Assembly: GCF_001586165.1 (NCBI RefSeq)
Contig: NZ_CP014608.1
Span: 2,728,001-2,792,000 of the forward strand
From: Obesumbacterium proteus
GTDB lineage: Bacteria > Pseudomonadota > Gammaproteobacteria > Enterobacterales > Enterobacteriaceae
Direction of reading: 5' to 3'
DNA length: 64,000 nt
Made by a program: the position numbers and the translations under genes. Below are positions 16,861-26,297 of the stretch, piece by piece (positions within the stretch are counted from its first letter, which is position 1; every line of letters starts with the position of its first letter). The notes under the pieces are model-generated. The model saw only the letters and a program-made list of their open reading frames with translations. It was not told where the DNA came from and searched no databases.

Positions 16861-17630
16861 AAGCGGATCTCCACACCTTGTTGCGACAGATAACGTTTCA
16901 AATCGCCAATATTGATAATTTGTTTGTGGAACACCGAGGCGGCCAGCGCGCCATCAACGTCGGCGTCGCGAAATGCTTCAAGGAAGTGCTCTGGTGTACC
17001 CGCACCGCCGGAGGCGATCAGCGGCACATGACATACGTCGCGGATCAGTTTTAGCTGGCGCAGATCGTAGCCGTTGCGCACGCCGTCTTGGTTCATCATG
17101 TTTAACACGATCTCACCGGCACCACGCTTTTGCACTTCTTTAACCCAATCAACCGTTTGCCACGTGGTGGCTTTGGTACGCTGCTCGTCACCGGTGAATT
17201 GATACACCTGATAGCTGTCGCTTTCGACATCAAACCATGTGTCGATCCCCACCACGATGCACTGCACGCCGAAGCGGTCGGCGAGTCGAGAAATTAAATC
17301 AGGATCGGCCAGCGCAGGGGAGTTGATGGAAATTTTATCGGCGCCAAAGGTTAAGATTTGCGAAGCATCTTCAATGCTTTTGATCCCGCCAGCGACGCAG
17401 AAGGGAATATCAATCACTTCTGCTACGCGTGATACCCAGCTTTTATCCACGACGCGCCCATCGGACGACGCGGTGATGTCATAAAATACCAGCTCATCGG
17501 CACCTTCCTGCGCGTAGCGCTGAGCCAGCGGTACGATATCGCCGATAATTTCGTGGTTACGAAACTGAACGCCTTTGACCACTTGGCCATCGCGTACGTC
17601 CAGACAAGGAATTATGCGTTTTGCCAACAT
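16854..17630 (-). CDS. hisF: Imidazole glycerol phosphate synthase, cyclase subunit
   Basis: A 258-residue TIM-barrel that joins ammonia from HisH with PRFAR to form imidazole glycerol phosphate and AICAR. The N-terminus MLAKRIIPCLDVRDGQVVKG holds the first catalytic aspartate (Asp11), and a second lies in GIDTWFDVE. The phosphate loops IASGGAGTPEHFLEA and DGALAASVFH are present. It overlaps hisA and hisIE, as in the standard enterobacterial operon. Confidence 0.97.
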   Translation of the reverse strand: MLAKRIIPCLDVRDGQVVKGVQFRNHEIIGDIVPLAQRYAQEGADELVFYDITASSDGRVVDKSWVSRVAEVIDIPFCVAGGIKSIEDASQILTFGADKISINSPALADPDLISRLADRFGVQCIVVGIDTWFDVESDSYQVYQFTGDEQRTKATTWQTVDWVKEVQKRGAGEIVLNMMNQDGVRNGYDLRQLKLIRDVCHVPLIASGGAGTPEHFLEAFRDADVDGALAASVFHKQIINIGDLKRYLSQQGVEIRLC

Positions 17631-18349
17631 GCGATAGCCTCTTTCACGGTGAATTTTCCTTCCAGCAGGGCGCGCCCCACAATAACGCCTTGAACGCCGC
17701 TGCCGCGCAGAGCTGCAATATCTTCTAGGCTACCAATGCCGCCGGATGACTGAAACGCTACCTGCGGATAACGCGCACACACTTCTTGATACAGCGCCAC
17801 GTTGGAGCCGCTGAGCGTGCCATCGCGCGAAATATCGGTGCAAAGCACATGCTTGAGGCCATAAGGCAGAAACTCATCGACGATTTGTTCAAGCGTGACG
17901 CCGGAATCTTCCTGCCAGCCGCTAACCGCAATATTTTTGCTGCCGTCAGCCGCGATGCGCACGTCGAGCGCCAGAACCAGCGCATCGGCACCAAAACGGG
18001 TAAACCACTGTTTCACGACATCAGGTTGACGCACCGCCGTTGAGCCGATGACAACGCGTGCAGCGCCCGCTTCAAGCAGCGCCGCAACGTCGTCTTCACT
18101 GCGAATGCCACCACCGACCTGCACGGGAACGGAAACACCGGCCAGCAGTTTGCGCAGCAATGGGATCTGGCGCGCTGCCGGATCTTTGGCACCGGTTAAA
18201 TCAACCAAGTGCAGAACTTCACCGCCTTGTTGCTGATAATCTTGCAGGCGCGGTAACGGATCATTGCCATAATCACGTTGCTGGCCGTAATCGCCCTGAT
18301 GCAGACGCACTACTTTTCCGTCGATAAGATCTAATGCGGGAATAATCAT
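17612..18349 (-). CDS. hisA: ProFAR isomerase
   Basis: A 245-residue TIM-barrel, close kin to HisF, that isomerises ProFAR to PRFAR in the fourth step of histidine synthesis. The catalytic aspartates are in IPALDLIDGKVVRL (Asp7) and CTDISRDGTLSGSN. The phosphate-binding loop QSSGGIGSLEDI is present. Its 3' end overlaps hisF by 19 bases; hisH ends 14 bases upstream of its start. Confidence 0.97.
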   Translation of the reverse strand: MIIPALDLIDGKVVRLHQGDYGQQRDYGNDPLPRLQDYQQQGGEVLHLVDLTGAKDPAARQIPLLRKLLAGVSVPVQVGGGIRSEDDVAALLEAGAARVVIGSTAVRQPDVVKQWFTRFGADALVLALDVRIAADGSKNIAVSGWQEDSGVTLEQIVDEFLPYGLKHVLCTDISRDGTLSGSNVALYQEVCARYPQVAFQSSGGIGSLEDIAALRGSGVQGVIVGRALLEGKFTVKEAIACWQNA

Positions 18350-18363
18350 TGGCGTGCTGCTCC

Positions 18364-18969
18364 TTAAAGTGACAATTCCAGAAAGTTTTTTAACAGCTGA
18401 GCACCGGCTGCGCCGGAGCGTTCAGGGTGGAATTGCACACCGAAGAAATTGTCTTTTTGCACCGCAGCGCTAAATGGCGCGCCGTAGTTCGCTTGCGCGA
18501 TGGTGTTTTCGCATACGGGATAGGCATAACCATGCACAAAATAGAAATAGGCACCGTCTTCCAGCCCTTGGAACAGGCGATGACCGGCGAGAGCGGACAC
18601 TTGGTTCCAACCCATGTGCGGCAAAGGCAGCCCATAATCTTTCATGGTTTCGACGGGAGTATCGATAATGCCTAATGTGTCGGTATTGCCTTCATCGCTG
18701 CGGCTAGCCAGCAGTTGCATGCCGAGGCAGATCCCCAAAACGGGCTGAGTACAGGCTTTGATCAGCTCAATCAGATTGCGTTCACGCAGCTGTTGCATGG
18801 CGGCTTGTGACGTTCCCACTCCGGGAAGGAATAGCTTATCAGCGGTGAGGACCACATCGGGTTCACGGCTGATTTTTGGCTCATAGCCTAGCCGCTGAAT
18901 CGCATATTTCACCGAGGATAAGTTGGCACAGCCGGTATCCAGAATCACAACGTTAGTGTCGGCCATCAT
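18364..18969 (-). CDS. hisH: Imidazole glycerol phosphate synthase, glutaminase subunit
   Basis: A 201-residue class I glutamine amidotransferase that supplies ammonia to HisF. The nucleophile is Cys81 in LGICLGMQLL, and the His-Glu pair is in FGVQFHPERSGAAG. The start ATG at 18969 overlaps the hisB stop; a second ATG follows immediately at 18966, so the exact N-terminus is uncertain by one residue. Coupled translation with hisB is likely. Confidence 0.96.
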   Translation of the reverse strand: MMADTNVVILDTGCANLSSVKYAIQRLGYEPKISREPDVVLTADKLFLPGVGTSQAAMQQLRERNLIELIKACTQPVLGICLGMQLLASRSDEGNTDTLGIIDTPVETMKDYGLPLPHMGWNQVSALAGHRLFQGLEDGAYFYFVHGYAYPVCENTIAQANYGAPFSAAVQKDNFFGVQFHPERSGAAGAQLLKNFLELSL

Positions 18970-20033
18970 AAAACCCCTTTCGAACTTGGCAGGGTATCGC
19001 CCTCAACGCGAATGGCCTGACGCAGCGTGCGGCCAAAGACTTTAAATAAGCTCTCTACGCGGTGGTGATCGTTTTTCCCTTTGGTTTTCAAGTGCAGCGT
19101 GATCCCCATGGCATAGGCCAGAGATTGGAAAAAGTGCTCAACCATTTCGGTGCTGAGATCGCCTACCCGCTGGTGGGTAAACTCGGCCTTATAAACCAGA
19201 TAAGGGCGGCCAGAGATATCCAGCGCGCAGCGCGCCAAACATTCATCCATCGGCAGCACAAAGCCAAAACGGGAAATGCCACGTTTATCGCCTAGCGCTT
19301 TTTTCAACGCTTCGCCTAAGGCCAGCGCGGTATCTTCCACGGTGTGGTGATCGTCGATATACAGATCGCCTTTCACCTCGATGTTCATGCGGAAGCCGCC
19401 GTGAGTGGCAATTTGATCGAGCATGTGATCAAAGAAGCCGACGCCGGTACGAATGTGGCTTTCACCTTCACGATCGAGCCACACGTCGACGTTGATTGCG
19501 GTTTCACGCGTAACGCGGTTCACCTGCACATGGCGGTCGCGTTTAGTCAACTCTTCGGCGATCTGTGCCCAACCGCTATTTTCGGCGTTGTAGCGAATGC
19601 CTGTGATGCCCATATTTTCAGCCAGCTGAACGTCTGTTTCACGGTCGCCAATGACGCGTGAGGCTGCATAGTCCATCACTTCAGGATTCAGATACGACTG
19701 CACCAGCTCGGTTTTTGGCTTACGGCAGGTGCAGTTGTCGGCGGGCAGATGTGGACAAATCAGCACGTCATCAAAGACCACGCCTTGTGAGGTGAAAATT
19801 TGCATCATCAAGTTATGCGGGCCGTCAAAATCGGCCTGCGGAAAACTGGCTGTGCCTAAACCGTCTTGATTGGTGATCATCACCAAACGATAACCGGCCT
19901 GCTGTAGTTTCAGCAGGGCAGGAATAACGGCAGGTTCAAACGCCAATTTGTCCATGCGGTCGACCTGAAAATCAACCGGTGGCTCGCTAATTAGGGTTCC
20001 ATCACGGTCGATAAAAAGAAACTTCTGGCTCAC
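18966..20033 (-). CDS. hisB: Histidinol-phosphatase / imidazoleglycerol-phosphate dehydratase
   Basis: A 355-residue bifunctional enzyme. The N-terminal HAD phosphatase has the catalytic pair Asp9/Asp11 in FIDRDGTLI and a zinc-binding cluster CPHLPADNCTCRKPK. The C-terminal dehydratase has metal-binding histidines in GVGFFDHMLDQIATHGG, DDHHTVEDTALALG and KGKNDHHRVE. The fusion is typical of gammaproteobacteria. It overlaps hisC and hisH by four bases each. Confidence 0.97.
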   Translation of the reverse strand: MSQKFLFIDRDGTLISEPPVDFQVDRMDKLAFEPAVIPALLKLQQAGYRLVMITNQDGLGTASFPQADFDGPHNLMMQIFTSQGVVFDDVLICPHLPADNCTCRKPKTELVQSYLNPEVMDYAASRVIGDRETDVQLAENMGITGIRYNAENSGWAQIAEELTKRDRHVQVNRVTRETAINVDVWLDREGESHIRTGVGFFDHMLDQIATHGGFRMNIEVKGDLYIDDHHTVEDTALALGEALKKALGDKRGISRFGFVLPMDECLARCALDISGRPYLVYKAEFTHQRVGDLSTEMVEHFFQSLAYAMGITLHLKTKGKNDHHRVESLFKVFGRTLRQAIRVEGDTLPSSKGVL

Positions 20034-21133
20034 ACGGCCTCCTTGCTGAATTCTTTAGCGGCTACGGCATTGGGAAAAGCGCGCAGGGCTGCAATCACTT
20101 GGTTGTTTTCTGCCTGGGTGCCTATGGTGATCCTTAAGCAGTTAGACAGGCTAGGTTGTTTGCTTTGATCTCGTAAGATAATGCCTTGATCCCAGAGCGA
20201 TTTAAACACCGCCGCGGCGGCAGAACAGCGAAAGACTAAATAGTTGCCTTCGCCGGGATAAACGGCTTCGACGCAGTCGCATTCGGTTAGGGCTTTTACC
20301 AGCAGTGCGCGGTTTTCTAGAATGGTTTGCACCCGCTGGCGCATCGCTGCCACACCGTCTGGAGAGAGCGCCTGTGCGGCGATATCGGCAACCGGCGTTG
20401 AAAGAGGATAAGGTGCAATCACTTTCAACAGCAGGGTGATCATTTCAGGGCTGCCGAGCGTGAAGCCACAGCGCAAACCTGCTAAAGCAAACGCTTTAGA
20501 CAGGGTACGTAATACGACCATGTGCGGGAACTCAGTCAGCCAAGGCACCAGCGTTGCGTACGGCGCGAATTCGATATAGGCCTCATCAACGGCCACGATA
20601 GCTTTTCCTGCGGCCAGCTCTAACAGCTGGCGTAAATCGGTTGGGCTAAGCAAGTTGCCGGTTGGGTTATTAGGGCTACAGACGTAAATCAACTTCACGC
20701 CAGCCAGATTTTGTTCAATGGCCGGTAAATCCAACTGCCAGTCTTCACGAAGTGCAACCGTGCGGCGTTCAACGCCAAAGGTTTCAGCGCTTACGCCGTA
20801 CATACCGTATGTCGGCGGGCAATACAGCACCGCATCCTGACCCGGTTCACAGAATGCACGGATCAGAAGCTCAATGCCTTCATCGGCGCCACGGCTGACT
20901 AAAACCTGATCGGCGTTGACGCCCGCGTAGGACGCATAGTTATTAATCACGGCCTGTGGCTGACATTCTGGATAACGGTTAAAGGTATCGGTACTGAGCT
21001 GATAAGCCGTGCCAATCGGATATTCGTTGGCGTTTAACCACACGTCGCCTTTACCGCCCAGACGGCGAGCAGACTGATAAGGCACTAATTTGCGCACGTT
21101 GGCGCGGGCCAATTCATCAATGCTGGAGCTCAT
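20030..21133 (-). CDS. hisC: Histidinol-phosphate aminotransferase
   Basis: A 367-residue class II PLP aminotransferase that moves an amino group from glutamate to imidazole acetol phosphate. The PLP lysine lies in RTLSKAFALAGLRCGF. The SPNNPTGN loop and YCPPTYGMYGVSAE are also present. Its start overlaps the hisD stop by one base (TAATG arrangement) and its end overlaps hisB by four. Confidence 0.97.
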   Translation of the reverse strand: MSSSIDELARANVRKLVPYQSARRLGGKGDVWLNANEYPIGTAYQLSTDTFNRYPECQPQAVINNYASYAGVNADQVLVSRGADEGIELLIRAFCEPGQDAVLYCPPTYGMYGVSAETFGVERRTVALREDWQLDLPAIEQNLAGVKLIYVCSPNNPTGNLLSPTDLRQLLELAAGKAIVAVDEAYIEFAPYATLVPWLTEFPHMVVLRTLSKAFALAGLRCGFTLGSPEMITLLLKVIAPYPLSTPVADIAAQALSPDGVAAMRQRVQTILENRALLVKALTECDCVEAVYPGEGNYLVFRCSAAAAVFKSLWDQGIILRDQSKQPSLSNCLRITIGTQAENNQVIAALRAFPNAVAAKEFSKEAV

Positions 21134-22470
21134 TAGTTTTTCTCCTTCTGCTGAGACTGGAGCGCAGCAACGCGCAGGGTGACGGCATTTTTGTGGGCGG
21201 TGAGTAACTCTGCCGCCGCCATCGCTTCAATCACCGGCGCTAAGCCAAGTAGGCCATCGGCGCTAATTTGTTGAACGGTCATGCGTTTTTGAAAATCAGC
21301 TAAACCGAGGCTGGAGTAGGTGGCGGTGTAGCCGTAGGTTGGCAGCACGTGGTTAGTTCCAGACGCGTAGTCGCCCGCCGATTCTGGCGACCAGTCGCCA
21401 AGGAACACGGAACCTGCGCTGGTGATTTGGTCGATCCACTGGCGCGGCTCGCGAGTCTGGATAATCAAGTGTTCAGGGCCATAGCGATTGCTGATATCGA
21501 TACACTCCGCTAATGACGAAGTGACAATCAAACGGCTTGAGTCCAGCGCCTGACGGGCGATGTCGGCACGTGACAGGGTTGCCAGCTGTGCTTCCACTTC
21601 AACGGCGACGCGTTTAGCAATTTCGGCATTGGGCGTGAGCAAAATCACCTGTGAATCAGGGCCGTGTTCGGCCTGAGACAGCAAATCAGCTGCGATAAAT
21701 GCCGGAGTCGCTTTTTCATCGGCGATGACCAGAACTTCAGAAGGCCCCGCGGGCATGTCGATGGCCGCGCCGTCGATGCTTTGACTTACCTGACGTTTGG
21801 CTTCGGTGACGTAAGCATTGCCCGGCCCAAAAATTTTATCCACTTTAGGGATAGACTCGCTGCCGAAAGCCAGTGCAGCAATAGCCTGAGCGCCGCCGAC
21901 CTGAAACACTTCGGTGATGCCACACAGCGAGGCAGCGTAGAGGATTTCGTCGGCAATCGGCGGTGGCGAACACAAGACTACGCGTTGACAGCCGGCGACG
22001 CGCGCCGGAATACCGAGCATTAATACGGTGGATAGCAGCGGTGCAGTACCGCCGGGAATGTATAAACCGACCGACGCCAGCGGACGGGTGACCTGCTGGC
22101 AACGTACACCAGGCTGCGTTTCGATATCAACCGCAGGCAAGATCTGGGCAACGTGGAATTTTTCGATGTTCTTGGCGGCCTGCTGCATCGCCGCTTTGAT
22201 CTCTTCGCCTAAACGGGAGGCCGCTTGATCGATATCGCGCACGCTGACGCGCAACGTGGCGATATCCACTTTATCGAATTTGGCGCTTAGCTCACGTAGA
22301 GCTACATCGCCGCCGGATTTAACCTGTTGCAGAATATTGGCCACGCTGGCGCTAATGGCGTCAGACGCGGCGACCGCTGGACGTTGCAATAGCGCTTGTT
22401 GCTGCTGCGCATCGCATTCGTTCCAGAAAGTGATGTTGTTAAAGTTGGTTTTCTTATCAGCAGCAATCAT
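21133..22470 (-). CDS. hisD: Histidinol dehydrogenase
   Basis: A 445-residue zinc enzyme that oxidises L-histidinol twice to L-histidine, using NAD. Signature segments include PGVRCQQVTRPLASVGLYIP, GPGNAYVTEAKRQVS, DMPAGPSEVLVIAD, LSQAEHGPDSQVIL and YGPEHLIIQT, with zinc ligands in the AEHG and YGPEH motifs. It starts five bases after the hisG stop. The N-terminus (MIAADKKTNFNNI) differs from E. coli, which is normal variation. Confidence 0.97.
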   Translation of the reverse strand: MIAADKKTNFNNITFWNECDAQQQQALLQRPAVAASDAISASVANILQQVKSGGDVALRELSAKFDKVDIATLRVSVRDIDQAASRLGEEIKAAMQQAAKNIEKFHVAQILPAVDIETQPGVRCQQVTRPLASVGLYIPGGTAPLLSTVLMLGIPARVAGCQRVVLCSPPPIADEILYAASLCGITEVFQVGGAQAIAALAFGSESIPKVDKIFGPGNAYVTEAKRQVSQSIDGAAIDMPAGPSEVLVIADEKATPAFIAADLLSQAEHGPDSQVILLTPNAEIAKRVAVEVEAQLATLSRADIARQALDSSRLIVTSSLAECIDISNRYGPEHLIIQTREPRQWIDQITSAGSVFLGDWSPESAGDYASGTNHVLPTYGYTATYSSLGLADFQKRMTVQQISADGLLGLAPVIEAMAAAELLTAHKNAVTLRVAALQSQQKEKN

Positions 22471-22475
22471 CGCTA

Positions 22476-23375
22476 TTACTCCATCATTTTTTCGATTGGC
22501 AGAACCAGAATCGAGCTAGCACCCAGAGATTTCAGCTTTTCCATGGTTTCCCAGAACAGGGTTTCACTGCTCACCATGTGCATGGCGACACGGTTTTGGT
22601 CACCGGCCAGCGGCAGTAATGTTGGACGTTCAGCCCCCGGCAACAGCTGAATAATTTGTTCCAGCTTGTCGCTTGGCGCGTGCAGCATGATGTATTTAGA
22701 TTCGCGAGCTTGAATAACGCCTTGAATACGGGTCATCAGTTTGTCGATGAGTTCTTGTTTTGCGGCTGGCATTTCGCCATCGCGTTGGATCAGGCAGGCC
22801 TTGGAACGATAAATCACCTCAACTTCGCGCAGACCATTGGCTTCTAAGGTTGCGCCGGTAGACACCAAATCGCAGATCGCATCGGAAAGGCCAGCGCGCG
22901 GTGCGACTTCCACCGAGCCGTTCAGCAAGCATGATTTAAAGCGGATATTTTGTTTATCGAGATATTGCTTAAGCAGGTGTGGATAGGAAGTTGCGATGCG
23001 GGAATCTTGTAAACACTGCGGACCGTCGTAAGGAACGTCTAACGGCATCGCCAATGATAAACGACAGCTGCCGAAATCCAAGCGACGCAGCGTGAAGTAG
23101 CGCGGATCTTCGCCCTGAGCGCGGCGGCTCAACAGCTCTTCTTCCAAAACGTTCTCGCCAATGATGCCCAAATCAACAACGCCATCCATCACTAATCCAG
23201 GGATATCGTCATCGCGAACGCGCAGAATATCGATAGGCATGTTTTCAGCGAATGCGATCAAGCGTTGCTGCTGAAGATTAATTTTAATGCCGCAGCGCGC
23301 CAGAAGTTCCTGAGAGTCTTCGCTCAGGCGACCGGATTTTTGCATGGCGATACGTAAACGAGTTTTGTCTAACAT
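22476..23375 (-). CDS. hisG: ATP phosphoribosyltransferase
   Basis: A 299-residue long-form HisG, the first and feedback-inhibited enzyme of histidine synthesis. It has the catalytic domain start MLDKTRLRIAMQKSGRLSED, the phosphate loop DLVSTGATLEANGL and the C-terminal regulatory domain (PLAGDQNRVAMHMVS). An in-frame extension to 23414 would run into the attenuator. ATG 23375 with GGGAAGCC before it is chosen and gives the E. coli length. Expression should depend on the attenuator upstream. Confidence 0.97.
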   Translation of the reverse strand: MLDKTRLRIAMQKSGRLSEDSQELLARCGIKINLQQQRLIAFAENMPIDILRVRDDDIPGLVMDGVVDLGIIGENVLEEELLSRRAQGEDPRYFTLRRLDFGSCRLSLAMPLDVPYDGPQCLQDSRIATSYPHLLKQYLDKQNIRFKSCLLNGSVEVAPRAGLSDAICDLVSTGATLEANGLREVEVIYRSKACLIQRDGEMPAAKQELIDKLMTRIQGVIQARESKYIMLHAPSDKLEQIIQLLPGAERPTLLPLAGDQNRVAMHMVSSETLFWETMEKLKSLGASSILVLPIEKMME

Positions 23376-23432
23376 GTGGCTTCCCTTAATAATTTTTAAA
23401 TTCTGTGATGTCATTTAGCGATCTTTGGGCAA

Positions 23433-23467
23433 CAAAAAAGCCCTCGGAAGATAATCTTCCGAGGGCT
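23433..23467 (-). terminator. his operon attenuator terminator
   Basis: On the minus strand AGCCCTCGGAAGA, a three-base loop, TCTTCCGAGGGCT, then TTTTTT: a 13-base perfect stem with T run, between hisL and hisG. It ends transcription when charged His-tRNA is plentiful. Confidence 0.95.
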
Positions 23468-23532
23468 CTCTTTTGCGTTCTGCGCCACTGGAAGATTGTT
23501 AACCGTCTTCCAGCACTCATCGGCCTGTCAGA

Positions 23533-23583
23533 CTAGTCAGGATGATGGTGATGATGGTGGCTGAACTGAACGCGAGTAAGCAT
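23533..23583 (-). CDS. hisL: his operon leader peptide
   Basis: A 16-codon reading frame gives MLTRVQFSHHHHHHPD and a TAG stop. Six consecutive histidine codons (mixed CAT and CAC) are the sensor: ribosome stalling there under histidine shortage favours the antiterminator. E. coli has MTRVQFK followed by seven His and PD, so one extra leucine and one fewer histidine are seen here. Confidence 0.96.
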   Translation of the reverse strand: MLTRVQFSHHHHHHPD

Positions 23584-23636
23584 TTTTTGTAATCCAATAA
23601 TTTGGCAGACACGATTGTCTGCGTTAACTGTAAATT

Positions 23637-23666
23637 AACCTAAACCAAATGCAGGGGGGATGGCAA
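23637..23666 (-). promoter_or_regulatory. his operon promoter
   Basis: On the minus strand TTGCCA (23661-23666), an 18-base spacer, then TAGGTT (23637-23642). The stretch GGTTTAGGTTAA around the -10 is shared with the E. coli his promoter as remembered. It stands about 55 bases upstream of hisL. Confidence 0.75.
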
Positions 23667-23923
23667 CCCCTTTTTTGTGGTCATTTTTTGTTTTATCTAT
23701 TGTTGGCACAGAGCGAGAAAAGTTTAATATTTCGTTTTTGTTTCATTTACCCAGCATGATTGATTATTACTGACAATACTTTACTGCACGATATAGCGTG
23801 GAAATTGTATAAACAGAGAGAGTGGCGTAGCCTGATTTATATGAATAAATTGTTTTCCATGCATAATTCATCGAAATAAATAGTGCGATCAGATCGCAGG
23901 TCATGCGCATTGAGAGGGCCGTA

Positions 23924-24751
23924 ATGAAAAAAATATCAATAGTAGGACTTGGTTGGGTTGGTATGCCGTTGGCCCTATCTTTGCTGGGGCGCGGCTATCA
24001 GGTGGTTGGCAGTAAAACCACGTCCGACGGCGTTGAGGCTGCACGGATGAGCGGGATCGAATGTTATCCGTTGGTGATGACGCCTGAACTTGAGTGCGAG
24101 CAAGACGATCTCGAACAGTTGCTCGATGCCGATGCGTTAGTGATTACGTTGCCGGCCAGCCGTAAGCCAGAAGAGGGCGAGCGCTATTTGCATGCGGTTC
24201 AGCTTTTGGTGGATAGCGCTTTGGCGCACAACGTTCCACGGATTATCTTCCTCAGTTCTACCTCGGTTTATGGCGATGCCGTTGGCACCGTGAACGAACG
24301 CTCTGAGCTGCAACCCAATACCAGCGCTGGCCGTACGTTAGCTGAGTTAGAAACGTGGCTGCACGATTTGCCAAATACCTCGGTTGATATTTTACGCTTG
24401 GCAGGATTGGTTGGCGCAGGGCGTAATCCGGGGCGTTTTCTTGCGGGGAAAACAGGCATTTCTGGTGCCAACAGCGGCGTGAATTTGGTGCATCAGGACG
24501 ATGTGATTGCGGCTATTCAAATGCTGCTCAAACTGCCGCAGGGTGGGCATGTTTATAACCTGTGTGCGCCGATCCATCCGACTAAAGCTGAGTTTTATCC
24601 GCCTCTAGCGCGGGCTTTAGGACTGGAGCCACCGCAGTTTGCCGATGAAGATAAGCCTTCGCAGGGAAAACTCGTGGATGGTAGCTTAATCAGCAAAGAA
24701 TTAGGCTTCGAGTATCAGTATTCGAATCCGACGTTGATGCCATTGAATTGA
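23924..24751 (+). CDS. yeeZ: NAD(P)-binding epimerase-like protein YeeZ
   Basis: A 275-residue Rossmann-fold protein of the extended SDR / epimerase type. The nucleotide loop is ISIVGLGWVGMPLALSLLGRG; LSSTSVYGDAVGTVNE is the usual SDR active-site region. It corresponds to E. coli YeeZ, which also lies divergent from the his leader. ATG 23924 with GAGAGG at 23912-23917 is preferred over an upstream start at 23903. No experimentally firm function is known. It ends at a bidirectional terminator shared with rimO. Confidence 0.87.
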   Translation: MKKISIVGLGWVGMPLALSLLGRGYQVVGSKTTSDGVEAARMSGIECYPLVMTPELECEQDDLEQLLDADALVITLPASRKPEEGERYLHAVQLLVDSALAHNVPRIIFLSSTSVYGDAVGTVNERSELQPNTSAGRTLAELETWLHDLPNTSVDILRLAGLVGAGRNPGRFLAGKTGISGANSGVNLVHQDDVIAAIQMLLKLPQGGHVYNLCAPIHPTKAEFYPPLARALGLEPPQFADEDKPSQGKLVDGSLISKELGFEYQYSNPTLMPLN

Positions 24752-24765
24752 TATGCGCTTCACGT

Positions 24766-24795
24766 AAAAAAGCCTGTCATTTGACAGGCTTTTTG
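24766..24795. terminator. Bidirectional terminator between yeeZ and rimO
   Basis: AAAAAAGCCTGTCA-TT-TGACAGGCTTTTT: nine-base stem AGCCTGTCA/TGACAGGCT with A run on one side and T run on the other, serving both convergent genes. Confidence 0.93.
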
Positions 24796-24816
24796 TTGCA
24801 GAACTCAGCGTGTTTA

Positions 24817-26133
24817 TTAGGCGCTAACGCTGCCCCACATATCGTATTCATCAACGTTTTCGATGGTGACGTTAACCACGTCGCCGATCTTCAACGTGGT
24901 TTCACCGTTGAGGTAAACCGCACCGTCGATTTCAGGTGCATCAGCCATGCTGCGGCCAATAGCGCCTTCTTCGTCCACTTCATCAATGATAACGGGAAGG
25001 GTTAGGCCAATTTTGTCTTTCAGACGCTGGGCTGAAATTTGCTGCTGAAGCTGCATAAAGCGGTGGAAACGTTCTTCCTTCACTTCCTCCGGCACTTGGT
25101 CAGCCAATTCATTGGCGGTGGCACCTTCAACTGGGCTGAATTTGAAACAGCCAACGCGGTCGAGTTTCGCTTCAGTCAGGAAATCGAGCAGCATCTGGAA
25201 GTCTTCTTCGGTTTCACCTGGGAATCCAACGATAAACGTCGAGCGCAACGTGAGCTGCGGGCAAATTTCGCGCCAGCGTTTAATGCGCTCAAGGGTGCGT
25301 TCTACTGCGCCAGGGCGCTTCATCAGTTTCAGGATTTTTGGACTGGCGTGCTGAAGCGGGATATCCAGATACGGCAACACTTTGCCTTCTGCCATCAATG
25401 GAATAACGTCATCAACGTGCGGGTAGGGATAAACGTAATGTAAGCGAACCCAAACCCCGAGTGAAGAAAGCTGCTCGCACAGGCCGATCATGCTCGTTTT
25501 CACCGGCTGTCCGTTCCAGAATCCGGTGCGGTGTTTGACGTCAACGCCGTAGGCTGACGTATCCTGCGAAATAACCAGCAGCTCTTTGACGCCCGCATCA
25601 ACCAAACGTTTTGCCTCATCCAATACGGAACCAATTGGACGGCTGTCCAGATCGCCGCGCATGGATGGAATGATGCAGAACGTGCAACGATGATTGCAGC
25701 CTTCGGATATTTTCAGGTAAGCGTAATGTTTAGGCGTGAGTTTGACACCCTGTTCTGGCACCAGACTGGTAAACGGATTATGCGTTGGTTTTGGCACATA
25801 CTGGTGTACGTGTTCAAGTACGGCTTCGTAGCTGTGTGGACCAGTGATTTCCAAGACTTTAGGGTGAACTTCGCGGATCTGGTTCTCTTTTGCCCCTAAA
25901 CAGCCGGTAACAATCACTTTGCCATTTTCGTTGAGCGCTTCACCGATAGCCTCTAACGATTCTTGCACGGCGCTGTCGATAAAACCGCAGGTGTTCACGA
26001 TAACGAGCTCGGCGTCGTCGTAGCGGGGGACTACATCATAACCTTCGGTGCGCAGTTCGGTCAGAATACGTTCGGAGTCTACTAGGTTTTTCGGGCAGCC
26101 CAGAGACACAAAACCAATACGCGGTTGGTGCAT
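24817..26133 (-). CDS. rimO: Ribosomal protein S12 methylthiotransferase
   Basis: A 438-residue radical-SAM enzyme that adds a methylthio group to the conserved aspartate of ribosomal protein S12. The N-terminal UPF0004 domain has three cysteines for the auxiliary cluster (LGCPKN, VNTCGF, TGCLGA). The radical-SAM cluster motif CNHRCTFC is near residue 147, and a TRAM RNA-binding domain is at the C-terminus. The first codons and the promoter region are repeated 800 bases away at about 26885-27014. Confidence 0.96.
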   Translation of the reverse strand: MHQPRIGFVSLGCPKNLVDSERILTELRTEGYDVVPRYDDAELVIVNTCGFIDSAVQESLEAIGEALNENGKVIVTGCLGAKENQIREVHPKVLEITGPHSYEAVLEHVHQYVPKPTHNPFTSLVPEQGVKLTPKHYAYLKISEGCNHRCTFCIIPSMRGDLDSRPIGSVLDEAKRLVDAGVKELLVISQDTSAYGVDVKHRTGFWNGQPVKTSMIGLCEQLSSLGVWVRLHYVYPYPHVDDVIPLMAEGKVLPYLDIPLQHASPKILKLMKRPGAVERTLERIKRWREICPQLTLRSTFIVGFPGETEEDFQMLLDFLTEAKLDRVGCFKFSPVEGATANELADQVPEEVKEERFHRFMQLQQQISAQRLKDKIGLTLPVIIDEVDEEGAIGRSMADAPEIDGAVYLNGETTLKIGDVVNVTIENVDEYDMWGSVSA

Positions 26134-26215
26134 ATATTACGCTCACAAAATGTTCAAAGAAGAAAAACGGCTGCGATTTTACACGGGAATTTATTTTGCC
26201 TCTAGTTTTTATCAT
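26084..26215. repeat. Direct repeat copy 1: rimO 5' end and upstream region
   Basis: This 130-base stretch covers the first ~16 codons of rimO and its upstream DNA. It recurs at 26885-27014 in the same orientation with scattered changes. The segments ATTACGCTCACAAAATG and ACGGGAATTTATTTTG are identical in both copies. Confidence 0.9.
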
Positions 26216-26297
26216 GATGGGTGCTTAGGCTAGATAAATTCGTCGTGATGTTGTCCGACATTTGGCGGCAGAGTGACCGATTTTTAAGGATGCATAG

